A stretch of DNA of 12,839 bases from Microcaldota archaeon (GTDB lineage Archaea > Micrarchaeota > Micrarchaeia > Anstonellales > Bilamarchaeaceae). The notes below the pieces were generated by a model. The model did no database searches. It saw nothing but the letters and a program-made list of their open reading frames with translations, and was not told the origin of the DNA. The first letter of the stretch is position 1. Every line of letters begins with the position of its first letter. Of the stretch, positions 6,205 through 12,680 are shown one piece after another. The position numbers were made by a program, and so were the translations under genes. The DNA lies in contig DAOUYQ010000005.1 of assembly GCA_030666035.1 (NCBI GenBank), positions 1-12,839 on the forward strand, in the 5' to 3' direction.

Positions 6205-6843
6205 TTATTTTTCCAGGGTAATCTCAATTCTTTCTTTTCCTGAGCCGATGTTCTTTCTTTTGAGTTTTATTTTTCCGATTTCGCCGAGGGATTTTACGTG
6301 GGTGCCTCCGCAGGGATATTTCATTGTGCCGCACTCCCACCACCATCTGTCCGGGTTCTTTTCATCCGCGTATGTCCTAATTGGAAGGGCTGCATCAATT
6401 AGGGAATTTGCTTCTTTTTCTACATCCCCTAATTTTTCTGCAATTGAGCCTTCGTGCTCAAAATCAATCCTTGATTTATCTTGGGCAACGTTTGAGCCGA
6501 TTAGTTTTTTAATTCCGGTTTTTTCGCTAAAAACTCCATAAACCAGGTGGGCTGCTGAATGAAGGCGCATTATTTTTCTCCTTTTTTCAATGTCTATTTT
6601 TACATTGACCTTGTCGCCGGGCTTAAGGCTGGGGCCATCTTCGAGCTTATAGTATATTTCCGGGCCCTGGGCGCGGGCTTCGAGCACTTTATGGGCACCA
6701 ATTATGCCTGAATCGGATTGCTGGCCACCCGCAAAAGCAAAGAAAACCGTGCGGTTAAGCGTGATTTCATCGCCTTTTGAGGAAATTATCGTAGCTTCGC
6801 ATGAATCAAGGTAAGGGTTTTCTCTGAAGAGTTTTTCAACCAT
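6205..6843 (-). CDS. alaX: AlaX-type alanyl-tRNA editing hydrolase (AlaX-M)
   Basis: Free-standing trans-editing enzyme that hydrolyses Ser- or Gly-tRNA(Ala) mischarged by alanyl-tRNA synthetase. Zinc-binding residues are H95 and H99 (RLHSAAH) and C178 and H182 (PCGGTH). The N-terminal half has the small beta-barrel and the glycine-rich motif TVFFAFAGGQQSDSG, equivalent to FYPxGGGQPxDxG in alanyl-tRNA synthetase, here with GG followed by QQ. Length 212 aa and the presence of the N-terminal domain fit the AlaX-M class (about 216 aa) rather than the short AlaX-S class. The ATG at 6843 is preceded by an imperfect GGTAAT; the GTTTATAAAC box lies about 36 bp upstream and is shared with the divergent PRC-barrel gene. 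The gene stands alone on its strand. Confidence 0.92.
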   Translation of the reverse strand: MVEKLFRENPYLDSCEATIISSKGDEITLNRTVFFAFAGGQQSDSGIIGAHKVLEARAQGPEIYYKLEDGPSLKPGDKVNVKIDIEKRRKIMRLHSAAHLVYGVFSEKTGIKKLIGSNVAQDKSRIDFEHEGSIAEKLGDVEKEANSLIDAALPIRTYADEKNPDRWWWECGTMKYPCGGTHVKSLGEIGKIKLKRKNIGSGKERIEITLEK

Positions 6844-6913
6844 ATTACCACTCTGTGTAAATACGAAGAGTAGGGTTTATAAACTTTTTAAGTAATAAAC
6901 TCTCGGTGTCCAC
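6844..6913. promoter_or_regulatory. Divergent promoter with palindromic GTTTATAAAC box
   Basis: The perfect palindrome GTTTATAAAC at 6875-6884 is centred 34.5 bp before the PRC-barrel ATG and 36.5 bp before the AlaX ATG. Both distances suit transcripts with about 10-nt leaders. On the plus side the leader would carry GGTG (6906-6909), a good match to the archaeal 16S rRNA 3' end. A second AT-rich run, CTTTTTAAGTAATAAA at 6884-6899, is too close to the plus-strand ATG to be its TATA box. Confidence 0.55.
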
Positions 6914-7174
6914 ATGGGAAAGTACACGCTTGCAAGGCAACTATCAGGGAATAAAGTCATCACTAACGACGGTGAAGAATTCGGAAGACTCGTAGATGTA
7001 AACATTAATGAGATTACCGGGAAAATTGAAGAACTCATAGTGGAACCCAACCCGGATAACTCTGTTGCAGAAGATATGCGGGGGGACGATGGGCTTGTAT
7101 CGTGCCCATATGATGCTGTTCTTGCAGTTGGGGATTTCGTAATTATTGAGAAAAGGAGCCTGCACCCTGAGTAG
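6914..7174 (+). CDS. PRC-barrel domain protein (possible CdpB-type division factor)
   Basis: An 86-residue protein that is essentially one PRC-barrel: YTLARQLSGNKVITNDGEEFGRLVDVNINEITGKIEELIVEP, then LVSCPYDAVLAVGDFVIIE. This is the usual archaeal form, with the GxxVxTxxGExxGxLxDV turn and the closing PYDxVxxVGDxVII strand pair. There is no membrane segment. Small archaeal PRC-barrel proteins include the CdpB proteins that link FtsZ-based division machinery in haloarchaea; whether this one does so is inference. Others bind RNA-processing or photosynthetic complexes. The ATG has GGTG five bases upstream and a palindromic TATA box about 35 bp upstream. RNase HII follows after 8 nt, so they are probably one transcript. 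Confidence 0.85.
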   Translation: MGKYTLARQLSGNKVITNDGEEFGRLVDVNINEITGKIEELIVEPNPDNSVAEDMRGDDGLVSCPYDAVLAVGDFVIIEKRSLHPE

Positions 7175-7182
7175 TTTTTTCT

Positions 7183-7806
7183 ATGCTAATTTCTGGCGTG
7201 GATGAGGCTGGGCGCGGGCCAGTTTTAGGAAATCTTGTTATTGCTCTTGCTAGTATTGAAAGTGAAAAAGAATCTGAGTTAGAAGAGTTAGGAATTACTG
7301 ATTCTAAAAAACTTACTCCTCAAAAACGAGAAGAGTTTTTTCCAAAGATTCAAACACTGTGTAAATATGAAATTGTAGAGATTACTGCCCAGGAACTCAA
7401 TAAACGCATGTGGAGGGAGTCCCTGAATGTGATTGAGGCTAAGGCTATGGGGCAATTAGCCGCTTCTTTTGAAGGAAGGATATATATTGACCTTCCGGAA
7501 AAAAATGCTTCTAAATTCATCCGGAAGGCTAAATTAGTGGGTCGGGACGTTGTGGCTGAGCACAAGGCGGATTTATTGTACCCTATTGTGGGAGCTGCTT
7601 CTATTTTGGCTAAAGTTACCAGGGATAGGGGAATTAAGGAATTGGGGAAACGGCTTGGGGAAGAAATTGGAAGTGGGTATCCTGCAGATGAGCGGACTAT
7701 TGCTGCCATTAAGAACCCGGAAATACGGGCAAAACTTAAAGGAGAAATAAGGACCAGGTGGAGCACCATGGAGCGGATTTTGCAGCCTAAATTAACTGAT
7801 TTCTGA
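7183..7806 (+). CDS. rnhB: Ribonuclease HII
   Basis: Endonuclease that cuts RNA in RNA-DNA hybrids, including single ribonucleotides in DNA (207 aa, typical length). Motifs in order: GVDEAGRGPVLG with catalytic D7 and E8, DSKKL at 40-44, YIDLP with D103, and AEHKADLLYPIVGAASILAKVTRD with D130, followed by GSGYPAD at 163-169. All four expected acidic residues are present. The ATG at 7183 is the natural start for the family; no ribosome binding site precedes it, and only the run TTTTTTCT separates it from the PRC-barrel stop. Translation may therefore rely on read-through coupling. The first 200 bp are visibly more AT-rich than the rest of the gene and its neighbours. Confidence 0.95.
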   Translation: MLISGVDEAGRGPVLGNLVIALASIESEKESELEELGITDSKKLTPQKREEFFPKIQTLCKYEIVEITAQELNKRMWRESLNVIEAKAMGQLAASFEGRIYIDLPEKNASKFIRKAKLVGRDVVAEHKADLLYPIVGAASILAKVTRDRGIKELGKRLGEEIGSGYPADERTIAAIKNPEIRAKLKGEIRTRWSTMERILQPKLTDF

Positions 7807-7858
7807 AGCCCGGAACAATCTTTTTAAATGTTGAACCGTAGATCCTTTTGGTGAAAAA
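7807..7858 (+). promoter_or_regulatory. Promoter and ribosome binding site of the small membrane protein gene
   Basis: TTTTTAAA at 7821-7828 is centred about 34.5 bp before the ATG at 7859, and GGTGA at 7850-7854 lies five bases before it. This is the same box-to-start distance and ribosome binding site as the PRC-barrel gene. Confidence 0.55.
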
Positions 7859-8095
7859 ATGGATATATTCCTTATCGGATTGGGCCTGATCATAATCGGA
7901 TGGCTTGTGCAGCTATATCACCTGTTTAAGGGCACAAAGGAGATACAGCCGCTGTTTCTCGGCCTTTATATAATCGGGGTTGGGTTGCTTATTTACAGCG
8001 ATGCTGCATCAGGGATAACTACGGCTGCAATATTTGAAGCGGGAACCCTGTTGGGTGCGGTTCTTGTGCTGGCAAAGCTTCTGATGAGTAAATAG
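7859..8095 (+). CDS. Small hydrophobic membrane protein, function unknown
   Basis: A 78-residue protein that is almost entirely membrane-spanning. Helix 1 covers about residues 3-23 (IFLIGLGLIIIGWLVQLYHLF), followed by a polar turn GTKEIQ. Helix 2 covers about 31-46 (PLFLGLYIIGVGLLIY), and helix 3 about 53-75 (ITTAAIFEAGTLLGAVLVLAKLL), ending with SK. I do not recognise a family. The ATG follows GGTGA at good distance and has its own TATA-like box, so it is a real, separately transcribed gene. It ends 6 bp from the stop of the convergent inositol-phosphate synthase gene. Confidence 0.75.
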   Translation: MDIFLIGLGLIIIGWLVQLYHLFKGTKEIQPLFLGLYIIGVGLLIYSDAASGITTAAIFEAGTLLGAVLVLAKLLMSK

Positions 8096-8101
8096 GGAGA
8101 G

Positions 8102-9199
8102 TTATTTCCCTGTTTTCTGCTCTTTACCCATTATGAAGTATTCTAAGGCTGCTTTAGCTTCAGGGTCGCTCATCTGCACTGGGGGGTGCTTCATCAAGTA
8201 AGCTGAGGCGGATTCAATTGCTCCCCCATAGCCCCTGTCTAGGGCGATTTTGGCTGCGCGCACTGCATCTACTACTATTCCTGCGGAATTTGCTTTGTCA
8301 TCAACATCCAGCTTGAGGTCGATTTTGTAGGGGATGTCTGCCCATTGCCTCCCTTCCATGTAGATAAAGCAGATTTTTGTATTTTTGAGGAAAGGGACGT
8401 GGTCGCTGGGGCCAATGTGAATATTTTCTTCTGGCATCCGGCTTTTCATCTGTGACTGGACTGATTCGGTTTTGGAAATCTTCTTGGATTCTAAGCGCGA
8501 GCGCTCGAGCATATTTTTGAAATCGGTGTTTCCTCCGACGTTAAGTTGGTAGGTTTTATCCAGTTCTGCTCCACGGTCCTGGGTAAGCTTGGCAAGAACT
8601 CTGTGAACGATTGTGGCACCGATTTGGCCTTTGATGTCGTCTCCGATTACCGGGACTTTCTTTTCACGGAAGCGCTTTTCCCATTTGGGGTTGGAGGCGA
8701 TGAAAACGGGCATGCAGTTTACAAAGGCAACTCCAGCATCCAGGCAGATTTCTGCCCAGAATTCAGCTGCGCTCTGGCTTCCTACGGGAAGGTAGCTTAC
8801 TATTACCTCAGTTCCGGTTTCCTTGATGTGCTTTTTGATTTCTTTCTTTAACTCTTCAATGGGCTTGTTTTGAACCGGCTTAATTACGTCTTCAACGTAT
8901 TTGCCTACGCCATCCAGGACAGGGGATTCCTGGACAATCACATCGCTCTTTGGGAGCTTAATCCAGTCCACCATGTTGGGGTAGGCCATTACTGCTTCAT
9001 TGAGGGGTTTTCCTACCTTATTTTTTCCAACATCATATGCTGAGACAAACTCAATATCCTGGGTGCGGTAGCCTGCCATCTCCTGGTGCATAAGGCCGAT
9101 TACTTCCTTTTCCGGGTTCTCCTTGTAATGCTGGAGCCCTTGGTAGAGCCCTGCAAAGCAGTTCCCTACACCGACGACACCACATTTGATTTTTCCCAT
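8102..9199 (-). CDS. ino1: myo-Inositol-1-phosphate synthase
   Basis: NAD-dependent isomerisation of glucose 6-phosphate to inositol 1-phosphate, the precursor of inositol ether lipids (archaetidylinositol) and possibly compatible solutes. The protein (365 aa from this start) begins KCGVVGVGNCFAGLYQG, the NAD-binding Rossmann glycine motif. It continues with family-typical segments: FVSAYDV, VIVSYLPVGSQSAAEFW, FVNCMPVFIASNP, VIGDDIKGQIGATIVHR, LNVGGNTDFKNML and KIDLKLDVDDKANSAGIVVDAVRAAKIA. The lysine- and aspartate-rich active-site blocks (DDIKGQ, KIDLKL) are intact. I chose the ATG at 9199 because it is preceded by GGTG with a 6-nt spacer and a TATATAAA box about 37 bp upstream. Earlier in-frame ATGs at 9211 and upstream lie at or before the predicted transcription start. 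It lies downstream of the reductase gene on the same strand but has its own promoter. Confidence 0.93.
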   Translation of the reverse strand: MGKIKCGVVGVGNCFAGLYQGLQHYKENPEKEVIGLMHQEMAGYRTQDIEFVSAYDVGKNKVGKPLNEAVMAYPNMVDWIKLPKSDVIVQESPVLDGVGKYVEDVIKPVQNKPIEELKKEIKKHIKETGTEVIVSYLPVGSQSAAEFWAEICLDAGVAFVNCMPVFIASNPKWEKRFREKKVPVIGDDIKGQIGATIVHRVLAKLTQDRGAELDKTYQLNVGGNTDFKNMLERSRLESKKISKTESVQSQMKSRMPEENIHIGPSDHVPFLKNTKICFIYMEGRQWADIPYKIDLKLDVDDKANSAGIVVDAVRAAKIALDRGYGGAIESASAYLMKHPPVQMSDPEAKAALEYFIMGKEQKTGK

Positions 9200-9204
9200 T
9201 GTGA

Positions 9205-9240
9205 GCACCATTATTTTACTGACTAATGGTTGTTTATATA
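9205..9240 (-). promoter_or_regulatory. Promoter and ribosome binding site of inositol-phosphate synthase
   Basis: On the minus strand TATATAAAC (plus about 9232-9240) precedes the ATG at 9199 by about 37 bp, and GGTG (plus 9205-9208) ends 6 bases before it. The arrangement repeats that of the PRC-barrel and small membrane protein genes and decides the start codon. Confidence 0.55.
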
Positions 9241-9262
9241 GCAACGAAAGTTAAATAAAAGA

Positions 9263-9304
9263 AGAAGTAAGGAAAAGAAAGGCTCAATCTAAGCTTTTTT
9301 GAGC
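9263..9304 (-). terminator. Probable terminator after geranylgeranyl reductase
   Basis: Starting in the reductase stop codon, the minus strand can form a hairpin with arms GCTCAA (plus 9299-9304) and TTGAGC (plus 9282-9287) and an 11-base loop. It is followed by the pyrimidine-rich tract CTTTCTTTTCCTTACTTC. The short stem and T/C-rich run suit archaeal factor-independent termination. Confidence 0.45.
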
Positions 9305-10515
9305 TAAATAAGCGCCTTCAAAATCCCGATTAATTGTGGCCTTCTTGCAACTACTTTTGCAATTGAGGGTGCAAAGTTTCCCTGCATTACATGGTCCAGG
9401 TCTTCTGCCTTAATTGTTTTGAAGATGTGGTTAAAGTCGTCATCAGTTGCTGACTCCATTACTTTTCTGAGAAGAAGCCTTCTTGCAACTTTCTTTCCCG
9501 GGCCTGCGCGCCATACTTTTTCATACGGCTTGAGCTTTGCTTCAGAATAGTCTTTATTTGCTGCAATTACTGCTTTTGCTGCCATGGCGGCAGCTTCCAT
9601 TGCAAGGGCGATTCCCCCCCCATGGATTGGGTCAACCTGCCTTGCTGCAGTTCCTACTACCAGAAAATTATCTATTACAAAGGAGTCAATTGGAGCGCCT
9701 ACGGAAATGATTCCCCCAAAATCTTCCAGGGTGGAGGCATCTTTTAGTTTAGGATGATTTTCAATAAATTTATCAAGGAATTCTCTTGGAGTTGCACCCT
9801 TGATTCCACCTTCTTTTACTCCGGTTTCCAGATGGGCCCCAATTCCGATTCCTACGTTTGCTTTTTTGTCATTTTTGGGGAAGATCCAAACGTATCCACG
9901 GGGTGCAATTTCATTGCCAAAATACAATTCAATTAGGTTTTCATGGTCGTACTCCTGCATTTCGTATTGGTAGCAGGTATCTACATCATAAAGAGTGGAA
10001 ACTGCTGGGAAACCGGCTTTTCTTGCAATTTGGGCTTCCAGTCCTTCAGCAGAAACTACCAGGGGAGCACTAACTTCATAGGGCTCTCTGCCTGCACGGG
10101 AAACGGTTACGCCTGAGATTTTTCCTTTGGCATCTTTTATGAGGTCAATTACCCTAGTGTAGGATTTTACTTTTGCTCCTTGTTTTACTGCCTGCTCCAT
10201 GAGCCATTTATCAAAGTATTTGCGCTCCAGGACCCACCCGCTTGTTTCTTTGTCTTTCCATATAATCTCTGAACCATCTGGAGCTACTACTTTGGCCCCA
10301 TGAATCTCTGTTGAGATGCATGGTTTGGGCAAGTCAATATCCTGGGCAATTATTTCTCTGGAACCGAGCCCTTCACCGCACCTAACAGGCTCTCCCAGTT
10401 CCTTTCTTTTGTCAAATACCATTACATTGAAGCCTTCTTGGGCAAGAAGCCGCGACATTGTGGAACCTGCAGGGCCGGCTCCAATAATAATTACATCGTG
10501 GTCACTTTTTTTCAT
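9304..10515 (-). CDS. Geranylgeranyl reductase (digeranylgeranylglycerophospholipid reductase)
   Basis: FAD-dependent enzyme that saturates the geranylgeranyl chains of archaeal ether lipids, acting at the membrane. The protein is 403 aa, typical for the family. It shows the N-terminal FAD motif DVIIIGAGPAGST (residues 7-19), the family signature PVRCGEGLG (43-51) and the C-terminal flavin motif VVGTAARQVDPIHGGGI (286-302). In most members the last motif reads GDA; here Thr289 replaces the Asp, which is odd. The frame is open further upstream to 10653, but I chose the ATG at 10515, which gives the expected short N-terminus. An AGGAC lies eight bases before it, and the start lies inside the 3' end of the ferredoxin gene (14-bp overlap). 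Adjacent reductase and ferredoxin genes are known to work together in Methanosarcina acetivorans, where ferredoxin supplies the electrons. Confidence 0.93.
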   Translation of the reverse strand: MKKSDHDVIIIGAGPAGSTMSRLLAQEGFNVMVFDKRKELGEPVRCGEGLGSREIIAQDIDLPKPCISTEIHGAKVVAPDGSEIIWKDKETSGWVLERKYFDKWLMEQAVKQGAKVKSYTRVIDLIKDAKGKISGVTVSRAGREPYEVSAPLVVSAEGLEAQIARKAGFPAVSTLYDVDTCYQYEMQEYDHENLIELYFGNEIAPRGYVWIFPKNDKKANVGIGIGAHLETGVKEGGIKGATPREFLDKFIENHPKLKDASTLEDFGGIISVGAPIDSFVIDNFLVVGTAARQVDPIHGGGIALAMEAAAMAAKAVIAANKDYSEAKLKPYEKVWRAGPGKKVARRLLLRKVMESATDDDFNHIFKTIKAEDLDHVMQGNFAPSIAKVVARRPQLIGILKALI

Positions 10516-10726
10516 TAGAATCAGTCCTTTTTTTCTTTTCTTTTTCATTCTTGGGGGTGAACGTAATTGCATTTGCAGGGCAGGCGCGTGCACAGATCCC
10601 GCATGAGATGCATTTTTCCGGGTGGAAGACCATGCTGAGGCCTTGAAGCTCAAGTGCCCCTGTTGGGCAGACTGATGCGCATCCTATGCATTGGATGCAC
10701 CTGGAATTATTTATTTTAATGGGCAT
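10502..10726 (-). CDS. 2[4Fe-4S] ferredoxin, likely electron donor to geranylgeranyl reductase
   Basis: A 74-residue bacterial-type ferredoxin with two complete cluster motifs, CIQCIGCASVCP (C10, C13, C16, C20) and CISCGICARACP (C39, C42, C45, C49). Each contributes three Cys to one [4Fe-4S] cluster and the distal one to the other. The tail after residue 58 is highly charged (KNEKEKKKRTDSNEKK). It overlaps the reductase start and may be a coding by-product of that overlap. The gene starts the transcript that carries the reductase, which supports a dedicated donor role in lipid saturation. The ATG at 10726 has no ribosome binding site; TTTTTAA on the minus strand (plus 10751-10757) is about 28 bp upstream, suggesting a leaderless message. 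Confidence 0.93.
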   Translation of the reverse strand: MPIKINNSRCIQCIGCASVCPTGALELQGLSMVFHPEKCISCGICARACPANAITFTPKNEKEKKKRTDSNEKK

Positions 10727-10857
10727 GAGCTAGTTGTTGCTTAGTTTAAGTTAAAAAGATAACGGGAAATATGCGGGATTTTGTTGCGTTTGCCATTTAG
10801 GTCAGAGGTAAATGGGGAAGAAAACCTTATAAGGGATTATTGTGGTAAGATTGCTTT
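10727..10857. promoter_or_regulatory. Divergent promoter region with an inverted repeat
   Basis: This 131-bp gap separates the ferredoxin and CYTH genes. The ferredoxin-side TATA-like element is at 10751-10757. On the plus strand the palindromic CCTTATAAGG (10825-10834) is centred 28.5 bp before the ATG at 10858, which has no ribosome binding site, so that message is probably leaderless. Just upstream of that box is an inverted repeat, CCATTTA (10793-10799) and TAAATGG (10809-10815), with a 9-bp spacer. It is placed as a regulator site next to the promoter would be. The remaining sequence (10758-10792) shows nothing I can name. Confidence 0.5.
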
Positions 10858-11346
10858 ATGAAGGAACTAAAAGCAAGGTGCGGGGGCTTTGCAGCAATTG
10901 AGCAGAAGCTAAAGAAGATGGATGCACATAAAGCAAGTGAAGGGAAAGAGAGTGCAACTTACTTTGACACTGAAGGGCGCGGAGCCTTGAAAATTGTGCA
11001 GGAAGAGAAGGGGGCAAGAATGGGGCTTGCTGCATATAATGAGGAGACTGGCTGTTTTGATATTGTTTCTACTCCCATTGGGGATGTGAATGGGGCAAGA
11101 AGGATATTCATGCGGTTGTTTAGCAGTGTTGCGAGAATGGATTTGGAGAAGAAGGTTTATGGGCTTGGGGAATTTGTTGTGTTGCTTGTGCACATAAACC
11201 AATTGGGGAATTTCGTATTGATTAGGAGTGGGAGTGCAAGTGAAGAGAAACTGCATGGGTTGCTTGGGGAATTGGGAATTGAGCCGGATAAGGTTGTAGA
11301 GAAGGATTTTGGGCAGTTGCTTACGCATTCTGAAGAGAGAATCTAG
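10858..11346 (+). CDS. CYTH-fold protein with degenerate active site
   Basis: A 162-residue protein resembling class IV adenylate cyclase / thiamine triphosphatase (CYTH). It has an N-terminal MKELKARCGGFAAIEQKLKKM strand-helix, then ATYFDTEGRGALKIVQEE (Y35-F36 and K45 at the family positions), GLAAYNEE, and a C-terminal VHINQLGNFVLIRSG before the final LGIEPDKVVEKDFGQLL. Active CYTH enzymes have an N-terminal ExExK and a later FVExE. Here only E3 and K5 of the first remain, because the protein starts one residue too late for the first Glu, and the second reads FVLIR with both Glu replaced. The usual Asp before the LG turn is Asn114. It may bind a nucleotide or polyphosphate without turning it over, or have another role. 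It is convergent with SRP54, and the stop codons overlap in one CTAG. Confidence 0.7.
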   Translation: MKELKARCGGFAAIEQKLKKMDAHKASEGKESATYFDTEGRGALKIVQEEKGARMGLAAYNEETGCFDIVSTPIGDVNGARRIFMRLFSSVARMDLEKKVYGLGEFVVLLVHINQLGNFVLIRSGSASEEKLHGLLGELGIEPDKVVEKDFGQLLTHSEERI

Positions 11347-12680
11347 CCCATCATTCCCGGAAGGTTCATTCCGCCTCCTCCTTTCATCATTTTTTCCATT
11401 TTCTTTCTAAAGCCCCGGTCTTTCCTGAAGCGGGTAAACATTTTTTCCATTTTTGAGAATTGGGAAATAAACTGGCGCACATCTTCCAGGGAGGCTCCGG
11501 AGCCTTTTGCAATGCGCTCCATCCTGTTTCGGGACTTTTTGATTAGGGAAGCATCCTGCCGCTCGGCTTTGCTCATGGAGCCGATTATGTTTTCGTATTG
11601 CTTGAGCTTTCCTTCCCCCTGATTTACTGCTTCCTGGGGAAGGTCACTCATGCCCATCATGGAAAAGATTCCTCCAAGCGGGCCCATTTTTTTGGCTGCT
11701 TTTAATTGCTGGTAAAAGGATTCTATTGTGAATTCCTTCATGTCTTCGGGGGAAAGCTGGGCTTCTTCAGTTGCAAGCTTTACTTTTTCCATGAGGCCTT
11801 CGATGTCCGGGATTCCAAGGAGGCGGCCTACATATTTTGAAGGGTCATAAATCTCAAAGTCCTCCATCTTTTCTCCCATGCCTACAAAGGAAATTTTTGA
11901 GTTGGTGGAGGCTACTGCGGAAAGCGCGCCTCCCCCTTTTCCAGAGCCGTCCATTTTTGTTACTATTACTCCGGTTACCGGGATTAGTGAGTTGAATTCT
12001 TCGGATTGCTTGCCTGCAACCTGGCCTACATCCGCACTTAGAACCAAATAAGATTCTGCGGGGTTGAGGACTTTTCCGATTTTTGTTAATTCATCTGCAA
12101 GGCGGGAATCGAATGCGCTTCTTCCGGCTGAATCTACAATGAGAATGTCGTCCTCGGATTTTTTCATTGCGTCTTCTACTACCTTGTAGGCATCGGGCTC
12201 ATCCTTTACTGTGTAAAAGTTTACTCCGATTTGCTCGGAGAGCTGCTGGAGCTGCTCCTGGGCTGCGGGGCGCTCTACATCTGCGCCTACAACACCTACC
12301 TTGAAGCCTCTTTTTTTGTAGAAATATGCAAGCTTCCCTACACTGGAGGTTTTTCCGGCACCGAAGAGACCCATTAAAAGAATTGTGTGTTTGTCCATCC
12401 TGGGCTCGTAGGACTCGCCCATGAAGGAGATTAATTCATCGTGCACGATTTTGAGGAGGTGCTCGCGGAGGGTGAGGCCTTCGAGCTTTGTGGAATCCAG
12501 GGCGCGCGCTTCTATTCTTTTGGTGAGGTCAAAAACTAATTTTACATTAACATCTGAGGCAATCAGCACACGCTGGAGGTCGCGCACAAAGGATTTTACT
12601 GCTTTTTCATCTATTACCGGCGCATTTGTAATTTTTGCTACAAGTTGCCTTAAGCTCCTGCCCAAATCCATGGAAACCAT
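11343..12680 (-). CDS. srp54: Signal recognition particle GTPase SRP54
   Basis: Binds signal sequences and 7S RNA and delivers ribosomes to the membrane with FtsY. The 445 residues comprise the N domain (about 1-95), the G domain (about 96-300) and a Met-rich M domain to the end. G-domain motifs are GLFGAGKT (104-111), DVERPAAQEQL (134-144), DSAGR (183-187) and TKMDGSGKGGG (241-251). The usual DTYRPAA and DTAGR are slightly changed (Glu for Tyr or Arg, Ser for Thr). The M domain has the RNA-binding SRNRMERIAKGSG motif and ends GGGGMNLPGMMG. The ATG at 12680 is used here, but the next ATG at 12671 is a good alternative: it lies 28 bp from the AT-rich core of the promoter palindrome, and MDLGRSL aligns better with archaeal SRP54 starts. 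Neither has a clear ribosome binding site. Confidence 0.95.
   Translation of the reverse strand: MVSMDLGRSLRQLVAKITNAPVIDEKAVKSFVRDLQRVLIASDVNVKLVFDLTKRIEARALDSTKLEGLTLREHLLKIVHDELISFMGESYEPRMDKHTILLMGLFGAGKTSSVGKLAYFYKKRGFKVGVVGADVERPAAQEQLQQLSEQIGVNFYTVKDEPDAYKVVEDAMKKSEDDILIVDSAGRSAFDSRLADELTKIGKVLNPAESYLVLSADVGQVAGKQSEEFNSLIPVTGVIVTKMDGSGKGGGALSAVASTNSKISFVGMGEKMEDFEIYDPSKYVGRLLGIPDIEGLMEKVKLATEEAQLSPEDMKEFTIESFYQQLKAAKKMGPLGGIFSMMGMSDLPQEAVNQGEGKLKQYENIIGSMSKAERQDASLIKKSRNRMERIAKGSGASLEDVRQFISQFSKMEKMFTRFRKDRGFRKKMEKMMKGGGGMNLPGMMG

Noticed and set aside
9200..9244. Longer N-terminus of inositol-phosphate synthase beginning at 9244 or 9211
   Set aside because: These starts overlap or sit at the predicted TATA box and transcription start, while 9199 has a well-spaced GGTG and the normal family N-terminus.
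10516..10653. Longer N-terminus of geranylgeranyl reductase beginning at 10653
   Set aside because: It lies entirely within the ferredoxin gene in another frame and adds sequence unlike the family; the FAD motif starts right after the ATG at 10515.
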